Assembly (NCBI RefSeq): GCF_003667315.2
Contig: NZ_RCTZ02000028.1
Span: 1-63,050, forward strand
DNA length: 63,050 nt
Direction of reading: 5' to 3'
Origin: Tropicibacter alexandrii
GTDB taxonomy: Bacteria > Pseudomonadota > Alphaproteobacteria > Rhodobacterales > Rhodobacteraceae
Both the position numbers and the translations under genes were made by a program. The notes beneath the pieces are model-generated. The model did no database searches, had not been told where the DNA came from, and saw only the letters and a program-made list of their open reading frames with translations. The stretch's first letter is position 1; each line of letters starts with the position of its first letter. Positions 34,275 to 43,073 of the stretch are shown piece after piece.

Positions 34275-35342
34275 CTATATCGTTGCACGCCACATCCGAT
34301 AGCGCCCCTGCCCGGTCACCTCACGGATCAGACCCCGCGCTTCCAACCAGCCAAGGTTGCGCTGGACGGCGGCGCGGCTGGCGCCAGTCAAGATTTCGGT
34401 CATCGGTGCAGAGACGAGTGGCCACTCGGTCAGTAAGGCGCGGAGAGCAGGTGGCGTCTTGCCCGAGAGCGGTGCCATTTCGGCGTCTGCGCGCATAGCC
34501 CATGCCTCTATGTCGTCTAGGTGCCGCATCGCGCTCAAGGATGCTGTCATCATCCCATCGAGCCAACGCGCCAGACGGTCAGCGGGTGGGCCGCCAGCGC
34601 GCAGCCCCCCTGATCCGCCCATGGCCAGAGGTGCAAAGACTGCCCCCCTTCCCTCACCGGCCGCAATCCTTGCGGCTGTGACTGCCGCCTCCATCCCGTC
34701 TCCGTGCTGTCCAAGACCAGCGAGGTTCCAGAGGTGGAAACCCATGCAGGCGCGGCTGATCGGATGCAGATCGACAGCTCGCGCCATCAGATCCAGCCAG
34801 CCGCTCGCACGATTCATGAAAGGTTCGGCATCATCACCAAGGTTCTCGGGGTCGCGGCGGTCGAGAAAGGCGGAAAGGTCCACCTCGGGCCCCGGCCCGC
34901 CGCTCAAACGGCGAACTGCCCATCCGACACGCGCGAGTGCTGCGGTGTCCTCCTGAACGCCTGACAGGCGCATGGATATCCAAAGAGCAAGGCGATCCGG
35001 GACGATACGATCACCCACAAACCAGCTGAGGTCAGCTGCCTCGATCAGGGCAAGCCTGTGTCGCCATCCTTCGGGGCCGCGCTTCAGGCGGTCGTCCAGC
35101 GCGCCGACGCGACCAGCTACACTGGCAAGACGCGCGGCGAGACCCGCCTCTGCTTTCCGCCATTCATCAAGGACTTCGGTTTCGCGCGGTTCGGCCCGTG
35201 GTCCGGGCGGCAGATAATCCGGCTCCTCTTCCATGGGACCGGGCAAGAACCAAAGATCGTCCTCGGACGACTGTTCCACCCCCTCAGCATCGAGAAAGAG
35301 AGCGTCCGATTCATCATGAAAGGCAGGCGCTTGAGGCTTCAT
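34275..35342 (-). CDS. DUF1612/RHE_PE00001-type helix-turn-helix protein
   Basis: A 355-residue cytoplasmic protein. The acidic N-terminal region (EDDLWFLPGPMEEEPDYLPP) and the LALIEAADLSWFVGDRIVPD segment match plasmid-borne DUF1612 proteins of rhizobia and rhodobacters. The C-terminus ends in a winged-helix-like stretch (TGASRAAVQRNLGWLEARGL). It is probably a DNA-binding regulator tied to plasmid biology. It lies next to a serine recombinase, outside the metal regulon. Assignment is from memory of the family. Confidence 0.6.
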   Translation of the reverse strand: MKPQAPAFHDESDALFLDAEGVEQSSEDDLWFLPGPMEEEPDYLPPGPRAEPRETEVLDEWRKAEAGLAARLASVAGRVGALDDRLKRGPEGWRHRLALIEAADLSWFVGDRIVPDRLALWISMRLSGVQEDTAALARVGWAVRRLSGGPGPEVDLSAFLDRRDPENLGDDAEPFMNRASGWLDLMARAVDLHPISRACMGFHLWNLAGLGQHGDGMEAAVTAARIAAGEGRGAVFAPLAMGGSGGLRAGGPPADRLARWLDGMMTASLSAMRHLDDIEAWAMRADAEMAPLSGKTPPALRALLTEWPLVSAPMTEILTGASRAAVQRNLGWLEARGLIREVTGQGRYRMWRATI

Positions 35343-35513
35343 ATGTGCAAAATACTGGATTTTTGCATTTTACCCAAGGGTTTTGTCAGAGTGGACCCAC
35401 GCTTCTTAGATAGCACGCGCGGGCGATGGTCGGCGAGGGCTCTCTGATCGCGCTCAGCGCAAGGAAACCAAGGGTTTTTGGACGAGCACGACGAGCGAGC
35501 ACTTACTTGCTTT

Positions 35514-35532
35514 CGTTTACAAACGGTCGTTT
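35514..35532. repeat. Alternating AAACG/CGTTT half-sites
   Basis: CGTTT-AC-AAACG-GT-CGTTT: three half-sites in alternating orientation with 2-base spacing, 37-55 bases upstream of the recombinase gene. This could be the recombinase's own binding or res site or a promoter operator. No second copy was noticed. Confidence 0.4.
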
Positions 35533-35568
35533 AGTAATGATATGCGAAACTGCAAAAAGACTGTTTTA

Positions 35569-36453
35569 ATGCCCCTGATTGGTTATGCCCGCGTATCTAC
35601 CGAGGATCAGACCCCCCTGCCCCAGTCGCAGACCCTGAAATCTGCGGGTTGCGCCGAAATCTATGAAGAGCACGCCTCAGGCGGCAATCGCGCGCGGCCG
35701 GTGCTTGGGCGTGTGCTCGAACGCATCCAGAGTGGCGATACGCTGGTCGTCGTGAGGATCGACCGGCTTGCGCGGTCTCTGTCGCATCTGCTGGAAGTGA
35801 TCGAGCGGCTGGAGGCCAGGGGTGCGTTCTTTCGCTCGATCCAGGACCCGATCGACACTGGATCCCCGCAGGGCAAGTTCACGCTGCAGGTCTTGGGCGC
35901 TGCGGCCGAGTTCGAGCGCGCCCTGATCCGGGAGCGCACCAAGGCCGGCCTCGCCAGCGCGCGCACAAAGGGCCGCGTGGGCGGAAACCCTGGACTGCGG
36001 GCCAAAGACCCTGCCGCTCTTCGCAAGGTGCGGCTAGCGCGACAGGACGGCTACATGGAGCGTCTGAACGAAACGGCACAAGATTGGGTGCCCCATGTGC
36101 GCCGGTTGCGCCCCGACTTGGCCTGGGAAGACGTGGTGCGCATCATCAACGGCCCCTTGCCCGAGGCGCGTCGCTGGACCCAAAGCCGTCTCTTGCGCGC
36201 CGTGAAGGCCTATGTCCGCGACGGCTTTCTGCCCGAGACTGTGCTCGCCCGGGCTGGCCGCCGCGAGGCCGACGACCGCCTGCCCGCCATCGTCGCCGCC
36301 ATCAAGGGCGCGGACCCCGACATCACGCTTCAGGCGATTTGCACCCGGCTGGAGGCGATGCGCGAGCGCACGCCCCGTGGGCGGACAAGCTGGCAACCCT
36401 CCTCGGTGAAGATGCTGCTGGAACGGGCTGAGAGACTGGGGCTGCTTGAGTAG
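35569..36453 (+). CDS. Serine recombinase/resolvase
   Basis: A 294-residue site-specific recombinase. The N-terminal resolvase domain has IGYARVSTEDQ with the catalytic serine, VRIDRLARSLSHLLEVIERL and the GKFTLQVLGAAAEFERALIR motif. The C-terminal 150 residues are much longer than the HTH of Tn3 resolvases and contain two helical DNA-binding-like segments. ATG at 35569 matches the usual family start; an ATG at 35542 is possible. It is likely a multimer-resolution or transposon resolvase for the plasmid. Confidence 0.88.
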   Translation: MPLIGYARVSTEDQTPLPQSQTLKSAGCAEIYEEHASGGNRARPVLGRVLERIQSGDTLVVVRIDRLARSLSHLLEVIERLEARGAFFRSIQDPIDTGSPQGKFTLQVLGAAAEFERALIRERTKAGLASARTKGRVGGNPGLRAKDPAALRKVRLARQDGYMERLNETAQDWVPHVRRLRPDLAWEDVVRIINGPLPEARRWTQSRLLRAVKAYVRDGFLPETVLARAGRREADDRLPAIVAAIKGADPDITLQAICTRLEAMRERTPRGRTSWQPSSVKMLLERAERLGLLE

Positions 36454-36531
36454 TCGAGCTACCTCGCAAATCCTCCACGACATGGAAGGATTACAAGGTT
36501 GTGGTCAGTTCCACGCTCAGTAGCTGTCTGG

Positions 36532-36927
36532 TCATGTAAAGGGGTTGACGATGCGAAGCTGGCCTTCCACCAGCAGGCCATCTTGCATGTCCTCGCTCCA
36601 CAGCGTGGTACACCCCGCAACCAAAGCGCTGGCCACGATCATCGCGTCGTAGATCGAGAAGCCGTAGCGTTCCGCCAAAGCGCGGCCGACGTCATGGGTC
36701 TGCACGGTGAGATCTTCGACGGGACACAAGGCGCGCACGCCTTCGAGAAAGGCCGCTGCTTCCTCCCAACCGAGGCCAGCTTTGCGGCGGCAGTTCACCA
36801 GTGACTCGTTTAGAACCTGAACGCTGATCCGGGGCCCCTGCCCCAGAATGACCTCGGCGCGATCGGCCTTTGGGCCGTCGTCGAGCAGGTAAAGAACGAC
36901 ATTCGTGTCCGCGAACTCAGCGCTCAT
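36532..36927 (-). CDS. vapC: PIN-domain ribonuclease toxin (VapC-like)
   Basis: A 131-residue toxin. The PIN acidic residues are visible in FADTNVVLYLLDD, the VLNESLVNCRRKAG glutamate and the SIYDAMIVASALVAG aspartate, with a distal LWSEDMQDG. These four define the VapC metal site that cleaves RNA. It overlaps the upstream antitoxin gene by 11 bases. Addiction module next to repABC. Confidence 0.9.
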   Translation of the reverse strand: MSAEFADTNVVLYLLDDGPKADRAEVILGQGPRISVQVLNESLVNCRRKAGLGWEEAAAFLEGVRALCPVEDLTVQTHDVGRALAERYGFSIYDAMIVASALVAGCTTLWSEDMQDGLLVEGQLRIVNPFT

Positions 36928-37144
36928 GTGCGTCGTCGCGGCTCAGACGTTCTGCTGCGGACAACTTGCCCCGGAAGCGGCGCAGGCCGGTCAGCACCTC
37001 ATCCGCACGAGCAAGGCGACGGACTCTGACCCGACCGTCGTCCTTGACCAGGTCGATCTGATCACCCTCCTTGAGACCAAGCTCTCGGACGAGCTCCGCG
37101 GGCAAACGGACGGCCAGCGAGTTACCCCATTTTGCGACCTGCAT
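36917..37144 (-). CDS. vapB: AbrB-type antitoxin (VapB-like)
   Basis: A 75-residue antitoxin. The N-terminal swapped-hairpin DNA-binding domain reads MQVAKWGNSLAVRLPAELVR, then LGLKEGDQIDLVKDDG. The C-terminal tail (VLTGLRRFRGKLSAAERLSR) should wrap the toxin. The ATG at 37144 matches the family start, and longer readings upstream pass through the promoter. The operator at 37160 lies 15 bases upstream. Confidence 0.9.
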   Translation of the reverse strand: MQVAKWGNSLAVRLPAELVRELGLKEGDQIDLVKDDGRVRVRRLARADEVLTGLRRFRGKLSAAERLSRDDAHER

Positions 37145-37159
37145 CGTGACCTCCCATGT

Positions 37160-37185
37160 GGATATACGTCTTATAATGTATATCC
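37160..37185 (-). promoter_or_regulatory. VapBC autoregulatory operator/promoter
   Basis: Perfect 8-bp inverted repeat GGATATAC...GTATATCC with a 10-base spacer containing TATAAT-like sequence. AbrB-type antitoxins bind such dyads over their own -10. Immediately upstream of the antitoxin gene. Confidence 0.7.
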
Positions 37186-37352
37186 GAAGGGTTCCGAAGA
37201 CAAGCCTGCCGCAAACCCTAGCTACTCTTGTGCATGACGCAGCGACTGACACCAAATCTAGAAAGAGCTTGCACGAATCTGATAGCTCGGGCAATAGTCT
37301 CGATAAATAACGCGCGATCACATAAAAAACGCGCCCACGAATCGAGGCAGAG

Positions 37353-38546
37353 ATGAGCGAAGCTGAGCAGGACCTGGACATTGCCATCGGGCACTACGCA
37401 GAGCTTCTTGCGTCCAATCTTCATGCGCAACGTGCTGCCCACTTCCCTCCCGACGCCAAAAAAGTCATGCGCAGCCTGACCAGCGGCGAGGCGGCCGAGT
37501 TGCTTGGCGTCGATCATACCTACCTTCGCAAGCTTCATCGAGAAGGAAAGATCGCTGACGTCGAAACCACTGCGGGCAGCCACCGGCGATATACCCTCGA
37601 TGATATCTGGGAGATTCGCCACGCCCTTGAGGCAAACGCGAAGAAGCCTGGAACTTACGTTCCGGGGCGTCGTGCCGGTGACGAGCTTCAGATTGTTTCT
37701 GTTGTGAACTTCAAAGGCGGGTCCGGGAAAACGACAACATCCGCTCACCTTGCACAGCGCTTGGCTCTCAAGGGATATCGTGTCCTTGCGATCGATCTGG
37801 ACCCCCAGGCATCCCTTTCCGCGCTGCATGGCATCCAGCCTGAGCTGGACCTGATGGAGGGTGGCACGCTGTATGATGCGGTTCGCTACGATGAACCGGT
37901 CCCGATCTCGGATGTGATCCGCAAGACCTACATCCGTGGTCTTGACCTGATTCCCGGGAACCTCGAGCTCATGGAATTCGAACATGAGACGCCGGCAGCC
38001 ATTCAGCGTGGCGGCGCCCGCGCATTCTTTGCCCGTGTGCGCGACGCGCTCGACAGTGTCGAAGCGGACTATGACGTCGTCGTCATCGACTGTCCGCCGC
38101 AGCTTGGTTTTTTAACCATGTCCGCCCTTTCAGCATCTTCAGGGGTGCTTGTTACCGTTCACCCCCAAATGCTCGATCTGATGTCCATGTCGCAGTTTCT
38201 GCGAATGACCGCTGATCTGCTTGGCGTCATCCGGGATGCTGGCGCAAACCTTCGCTTCGACTGGCTGCGCTTTCTGCCGACCCGCTACAAGGTGGGTGAT
38301 GCCCCGCAGACCGAGGTCATTGCATTTATTCGGGGTCTGTTCGGCAGGTCAGTCCTGACCAACCACATGGTTGAGTCTACTGCGATCTCTGATGCAGGGC
38401 TGACGAAGCAGACGCTCTACGAGGCCGACAAGAAGGACTTCACGCGTCAGACTTTCGATCGTGCAATCGAATCCATGAACGCCGTCAACGACGAGATCGC
38501 GGCGATCATCCAGAACACGTGGGGACGCAATGGCAAGAAAGCCTAA
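37353..38546 (+). CDS. repA: RepA (ParA-type) plasmid partition ATPase
   Basis: A 397-residue partition ATPase and autorepressor of the repABC operon. The N-terminus has a MerR-like winged helix (LTSGEAAELLGVDHTYLRKL and GSHRRYTLDDIWEIR). Deviant Walker A FKGGSGKTTTSAHLAQRL, the LDPQASLSALHG segment and YDVVVIDCPPQLGF follow. Length and order match RepA of repABC plasmids. It overlaps repB by 17 bases. Confidence 0.95.
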   Translation: MSEAEQDLDIAIGHYAELLASNLHAQRAAHFPPDAKKVMRSLTSGEAAELLGVDHTYLRKLHREGKIADVETTAGSHRRYTLDDIWEIRHALEANAKKPGTYVPGRRAGDELQIVSVVNFKGGSGKTTTSAHLAQRLALKGYRVLAIDLDPQASLSALHGIQPELDLMEGGTLYDAVRYDEPVPISDVIRKTYIRGLDLIPGNLELMEFEHETPAAIQRGGARAFFARVRDALDSVEADYDVVVIDCPPQLGFLTMSALSASSGVLVTVHPQMLDLMSMSQFLRMTADLLGVIRDAGANLRFDWLRFLPTRYKVGDAPQTEVIAFIRGLFGRSVLTNHMVESTAISDAGLTKQTLYEADKKDFTRQTFDRAIESMNAVNDEIAAIIQNTWGRNGKKA

Positions 38547-39462
38547 ACTGGGACTGCCACTGCAGACCCTGCGCAACGCGCCCGACGCTCTTGAAGGGCG
38601 CAGGCTGCGCGGCGGCGTTTTCGAAATCGAGCCTGACCAAATCGAAACCACAGGTCGGCTCGATGACCGGCTGCAGATCGAGACTGCGGGCCTCAAGGCG
38701 TCAATTTCCAAGAACGGACAGCGAGTACCAATCCTCGTCCGGCCGCTTGATGGTGATCGCTACAGCCTGATCTATGGCCGTCGTCGACTGGAAGCTTGCA
38801 GAGAACTTGGGATCAAGGTCCGCGCCATTGTCACAGAGATGGAGGGCGATCAGGCACTTCGTGATCAGCTGTTAGAGAACCAGGAGCGGCGGGATCTAAG
38901 CTTCATCGAACGAGCGCTTGTTGCCGCAGCCTTGCTCGACGGTGACCATCTGAGCGCATCCGAACGCACTAACAAGGGTGTCGCCGAGGTTCTCAATCTG
39001 ACCGAGGCAGGAGTGTCGCAGCTGTTAAGCGTGGTCCGCACCGTTGGGGAGGACCTGGTCCTCGCCATCGGTGCCGCTCCAGGCATTGGTCGGCCCAGGT
39101 GGGAAGAGCTCAAGAAGTTGCTGGGGGCTACGGATGCCGATCGCGAACTGCTTGCAGCTTTGGCGGCTGAGGCCAAGACATCCTACCAAGGCGGTATTGA
39201 CGAGAAATCCGATCATGCATTTTTGGCCGTCCTCTCTGCTGCAGGGAAGCCCGAACAGACCACATCCTCGTCTCGCCCTCGCGGGCGGCCCGGCACGGTG
39301 ATTCCGGGGGTCGGTGCCGCCACTGTCACGACCGGACGTCGTGGAAAGCAACTCAAGCTCGAGTTGAAGGCCGAGGAGAGCGATTTTGTCAGCTGGCTTG
39401 AGGGCAACGCCCCGCAGCTGATCGCCGAGCTTCACGAGCGCTGGAAGCGTTCGGAAGACTGA
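38530..39462 (+). CDS. repB: RepB (ParB-type) centromere-binding protein
   Basis: A 310-residue ParB-family protein binding parS palindromes and RepA. The N-terminal nuclease-fold/CTPase-type motif is YSLIYGRRRLEACRELG with LLENQERRDLSFIERAL. A central HTH lies around EVLNLTEAGVSQLLSVVR. The coding region contains CAGCTGTTAAG near 39020, which matches 11 of 16 bases of the palindromes after repC. Confidence 0.92.
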   Translation: MARKPKLGLPLQTLRNAPDALEGRRLRGGVFEIEPDQIETTGRLDDRLQIETAGLKASISKNGQRVPILVRPLDGDRYSLIYGRRRLEACRELGIKVRAIVTEMEGDQALRDQLLENQERRDLSFIERALVAAALLDGDHLSASERTNKGVAEVLNLTEAGVSQLLSVVRTVGEDLVLAIGAAPGIGRPRWEELKKLLGATDADRELLAALAAEAKTSYQGGIDEKSDHAFLAVLSAAGKPEQTTSSSRPRGRPGTVIPGVGAATVTTGRRGKQLKLELKAEESDFVSWLEGNAPQLIAELHERWKRSED

Positions 39463-39499
39463 GGAAGAGCAACAATCAAAAAGGAGGCACGAGACAGGC

Positions 39500-39590
39500 A
39501 GAAAAGAAAAAGGCCCCGAGAAGCAAGCTTCACGAGACCTTTCTTAGGTTTCGCACGGGACCAGCCCGCTACAAAACTTCAGTTTTCGCA
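39500..39590 (-). ncRNA. Predicted repB-repC antisense RNA
   Basis: repABC plasmids encode a small antisense RNA between repB and repC that limits RepC synthesis. Here the minus strand has TTGCGG (39625-39620), a 17-base spacer and TACATT (39602-39597). Transcription should begin near 39590 and end at the hairpin 39540-39511 followed by a U-rich run, giving about 85-90 nt. Location, strand and terminator all fit the known arrangement. The exact 5' end is inferred. Confidence 0.7.
39511..39540 (-). terminator. Terminator of the repABC antisense RNA
   Basis: Minus-strand hairpin: GAAGC/GCTTC around a 2-base loop, extended by CG pairs and AGG/CCT through small internal loops, then TTTTTCTTTTC. 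The same region as plus-strand RNA could fold in the repC leader. Confidence 0.65.
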
Positions 39591-39663
39591 CCTCTGAATG
39601 TAGCGATCTGGCCCCTTTCCCGCAAGCGCAAAGCGATTCGCGGGCCAGGGAAATTTTGCCTTC

Positions 39664-40887
39664 GTGAATGACATCATGGATTACACACCGATTTCGCCGT
39701 TTATGCGGCCGATATCGCACGCCCATCTGCGCGTGGTCGAGCGTCCTGAGGCGTCTGTTCTCGGCAGGCCCGTCAACAAGTGGGAGCTCCTCCGCGAGCT
39801 GTCCAAGGCACAGGCGGCCTTTGGGGTTTCCGAGCGCGATCTGACCGTTCTTCAGGGACTTCTCAGCTTCTTTCCGGACGATGCGCTTGGCGGGAACACC
39901 GAAATGGTCGTCTTCCCATCCAACAAGGCGATCTGCGAGCGGCTGAACGGCATGCCTTGCTCGACGATGCGCCGTCACCTCGCCCGGTTGGTCGAGGCAG
40001 GCTTGCTCATGCGGCGCGATAGCCCCAATGGGAAGCGGTATGTGCGCAAGCGTGGCGAAGATCGGGTGGCCTTCGGCTTCGACCTCTCCCCGCTCTATTG
40101 CCGGGCAGAGGAAATTGCACGGGCCGCAGAGGCTGTGCGTGAGGCCGAGGACCGTGTGCGGCGACTGAGGGAGGTGGTGAGCCTTATGCGTCGCGACTTG
40201 GCCGCTCTGGCGGAGTTCGGCGAGGAGATCCAGCCTGGGCTTGGCCTATGGGACCAGCTCCGCGACAAGGCCGCCCTCACAGCCCGTGCTCTTCGCCGCA
40301 AACTCTCGCTTGAGGATCTGTCGGCATTTCGGACTGAACTGGAGACCCTTCTTGACCAGGCGCGCAATGTCATTGATGGCCCTGAAACAGAAGAAATGAA
40401 CACCAATGATGCCCATTTTGAGCGTCACCATCATAATTCAAATAAAGAATCTATAGATCTTGAACCTGCCTTAGAAAAAGGCGGAGCGGCGGGACGCGCG
40501 CCTGATGATGATACGGGTGAGCCCGTGGCTGACCTTGAAGAGCCTGACACGAGGCGGGTGCCGAAAATGCCACTCCACCTGGTGATCGCCGGCTGTCCCT
40601 CGCTCAAGACTTTCTATCAGGGCGACGTTCGACACTGGCACCAGCTTTTCGACGCGGCTTGTCATGTACGGCCGGCCATGGGGATCAGTGTTTCCGCTTG
40701 GGAAGAAGCGCAACGCTGCATGGGACCAGAGCAAGCCTCGATCGTCGTCGCGGCTATGCTGGAACGTTTTTCCGACATCAGATCACCGGGTGGATACTTG
40801 CGGGCGCTGACGTCCAAGGCCGCGGCGGGCGAATTCTCTTGCGGTCCGATGGTCATGGCTTTGATCGGTCGGCGAAGTGCGGCTTAA
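39664..40887 (+). CDS. repC: RepC replication initiator
   Basis: A 407-residue initiator binding the plasmid origin, which in this family usually lies within repC itself. The N-terminal winged-helix region includes SERDLTVLQGLLSFFPDD and NGMPCSTMRRHLARLVEAG. The C-terminal domain has ISVSAWEEAQRCMGPEQASI and FSDIRSPGGYLRAL, both typical RepC. GTG at 39664 or ATG at 39676 (MDYTPISPF) are possible starts. A parS-like palindrome overlaps its stop codon. Confidence 0.94.
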   Translation: MNDIMDYTPISPFMRPISHAHLRVVERPEASVLGRPVNKWELLRELSKAQAAFGVSERDLTVLQGLLSFFPDDALGGNTEMVVFPSNKAICERLNGMPCSTMRRHLARLVEAGLLMRRDSPNGKRYVRKRGEDRVAFGFDLSPLYCRAEEIARAAEAVREAEDRVRRLREVVSLMRRDLAALAEFGEEIQPGLGLWDQLRDKAALTARALRRKLSLEDLSAFRTELETLLDQARNVIDGPETEEMNTNDAHFERHHHNSNKESIDLEPALEKGGAAGRAPDDDTGEPVADLEEPDTRRVPKMPLHLVIAGCPSLKTFYQGDVRHWHQLFDAACHVRPAMGISVSAWEEAQRCMGPEQASIVVAAMLERFSDIRSPGGYLRALTSKAAAGEFSCGPMVMALIGRRSAA

Positions 40888-40898
40888 CAGCTGTTAAG
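40883..40898. promoter_or_regulatory. parS-like palindrome 1 (overlaps repC stop)
   Basis: CTTAACAGCTGTTAAG is a perfect 16-bp palindrome. It has the TT-N5-GC-centred architecture of repABC centromeres, recalled as GTT-N4-GC-N4-AAC, differing at the outermost base pair. The repC TAA lies inside it. Confidence 0.7.
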
Positions 40899-40926
40899 TT
40901 TCAACGCCGCGGTGCTCAGTTGGCAT

Positions 40927-40946
40927 GACTTAACAGCTGTTAAGTC
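40927..40946. promoter_or_regulatory. parS-like palindrome 2
   Basis: GACTTAACAGCTGTTAAGTC is a perfect 20-bp palindrome containing the same 16-base core as the copy at 40883, with centres 46 bp apart. A RepB-binding centromere pair is the most likely role. Confidence 0.7.
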
Positions 40947-41055
40947 GCCTCTTGGCAACCATACGATCATCGAGAGGGAAAGGAGTGTTGGTTTGAGGGT
41001 GACGGGAAGTGAGATCGGGAGAGTGGCTTCCGGCGCCCGTCGTGGAGAAGATCTG

Positions 41056-42818
41056 ATGACGAAAGCTGTCCAGAAAATCACCCTGTTCCCGTCCCGGGAT
41101 ATCCCTTTTGACAAGCTGGTGCTGAGCCAGTCCAACGTGCGGCGCATCAAGGCTGGCGTGTCCGTCGAGGAACTGGCCGAAGACATCGCCCGCCGCGGTC
41201 TGTTGCAGAGCCTGAGCGTGCGGCCCGTGTTGGGCGACGATGGCAGCGAGACCGGCAAATTCGAGATCCCGGCTGGGGGCCGCCGGTTCCCAAGCATTGT
41301 CCTTGCTGGTAAAGCAAAAGCGTTTGGCAAAGACCACGCCCATTCCCTGCATTGTGCGCGATGCTACGTCCGACATCCTGGCCGAGGACGATTCCCTTGC
41401 AGAAAACATGCAGCGCGTCGCCCTGCACCCGCTCGACCAGTTCCGCGCGTTTGTGTCCCTGCGTGACAAGGGTCAGACCGATGCGGAGATTGCTGCCGCC
41501 TTCTTCGTGACGCCGCAGATCGTGAAGCAGCGCCTCAAACTTGCCTCCGTCGCCCCTGCCCTGCTTGAGATCTATGCCGAGGATGGCATGACGCTGGAGC
41601 AGCTCATGGCCTTCACTGTCAATCCTGATCATGACCGCCAGATGCAGGTCTGGGACGTGATCCATTCATCCTGGAACAAGGAGCCATTCCAGATCCGGCG
41701 CATGCTGACCGAGACCTCGGTCCGAGCGTCCGACCGGCGTGCGGTCTTTGTGGGTGTTGAGGACTATGAAGCGGCGGGCGGCACGATGCTGCATGACCTG
41801 TTCCAAGGCGATGATGGAGGTTGGCTCGAAGACCCTGCCCTGTTTGATCGGCTGGTGACAGAAAAACTCAAGGCCGAGGCTGAGACGGTTGCGGCTGAGG
41901 GCTGGAAATGGATCGAGGTCGCACTCGACCTGCCCTACGGCTACAGCCAAGGGCTGCGGTCGCTGTCCGGTGATCCGGCACCGATGACGGATGACGAAGG
42001 CGCGGCCCATGCCAAGCTTCTCGCCGAGTACCGGGCGCTGGAAGAAGAATAAGCAGGTCAGGATGATATCCCTGAAGAGATCGATGCGCGGCTTGGCGTT
42101 TTGGAAACGGAGATGGAAAAGATCGAGACCCGGCCGTTGATCTTCGATCCCTTGGAAATCGGGCGGGCAGGGGCGTTCGTCACGCTCGACCGCTACGGCG
42201 CTCTGGCAGTTTATCGCGGGTATGTGCGTCCAGAGGATGAGCCCGTTGACGAGACAGCGGTCCAGGATGCTACTGATCCTGCGGAGGCGGGGCAGGGGGA
42301 TGATCGTGATCTCACCGATGGCCATGCCAGTGCCGCTCATGTCGGAACCATCATCATGTCGGGTGGCCAGCCGATCGGAGCTGACCTGCCAGAGGATGAG
42401 GATGACGGGGGGGTGAAGCCGCTGCCCGAGCGGTTGGTCATGGAGTTGACGGCCCACCGGACGCTGGCGCTGCGTGAAGAGATCGGGCGCTCGCCCGACG
42501 TGGCGTTGATTCTGCTGCTGCTGAAGCTTGTGATGGATACCTTCCGCACTTCCTCTGCTTCGGGAAGCTGTCTCGAAGCCTCAGTGCGTCACGTCTACAT
42601 GCCGGCGCAGGCGAGCGATCTGAAGGACAGCGTGGTGGCAAAGCTGGTCGACGAGCGTCATGCGCCGGAACGATCTCGTGGCGCTGGACGATGAGGACCA
42701 TGCCGAAGGGCAGGGGGCGGATGCCGAAGCGGCTGACAGCGTCAGTGAAGCTGACCTTCCTGCATTTCTGACGGATGACCTGCCTGTTGAAGGCGCGTCG
42801 ATGCTGGCCGCGGAATAA
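41056..42818 (+). pseudogene. Decayed large ParB-like plasmid protein
   Basis: Coding sequence of a ParB/RepB/Spo0J-type protein in several pieces. It begins MTKAVQKITLFPSRDIPFDK and is intact to AGGRRF near 41290. There one extra base shifts the frame to ALSLLVKQKRLAKTTPIPC. That frame continues through LAEDDSLAENMQRVALHPLD to an in-frame TAA at 42050-42052, resumes in the same frame (DIPEEIDARLGVLETEMEK), and shifts again near 42660 before the tail DLPAFLTDDLPVEGASMLAA. The intact paralogue is at 56960. Three lesions argue for real decay rather than one sequencing error. Confidence 0.75.
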
Positions 42819-42917
42819 CGTGATCCAGCGGGGGGCGGAGATTCCGCCCGCAATCACCCTATAGTGTAACAATATCAATGGGATGAGTGCGATTACTCGC
42901 ATTCAGAATGAAGAATC

Positions 42918-43073
42918 ATGTCTACAACAACCATCATCGACACCGCACCCCTCGGGGCGCTGCGACGTGAGACTTCAAGGCCAATGCTCCCGATCTTTCA
43001 CATGGGCATTTGGAGCATCAGTTGGCAATCTGACGGATGCCTGAAATCCAGAAGTTTCACCGGGACGTGGTGA
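42918..43073 (+). pseudogene. Gene start cut at the border of the iron module
   Basis: ATG at 42918 opens MSTTTIIDTAPLGALR, which looks like the beginning of a real plasmid-backbone gene. After about 16-17 codons the reading frame runs into antisense of the sensor-kinase 3' end and becomes meaningless. The junction near 42966-42970 therefore probably marks where the iron/electron-transfer module entered the backbone. Identity of the original gene is unknown. Confidence 0.45.
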
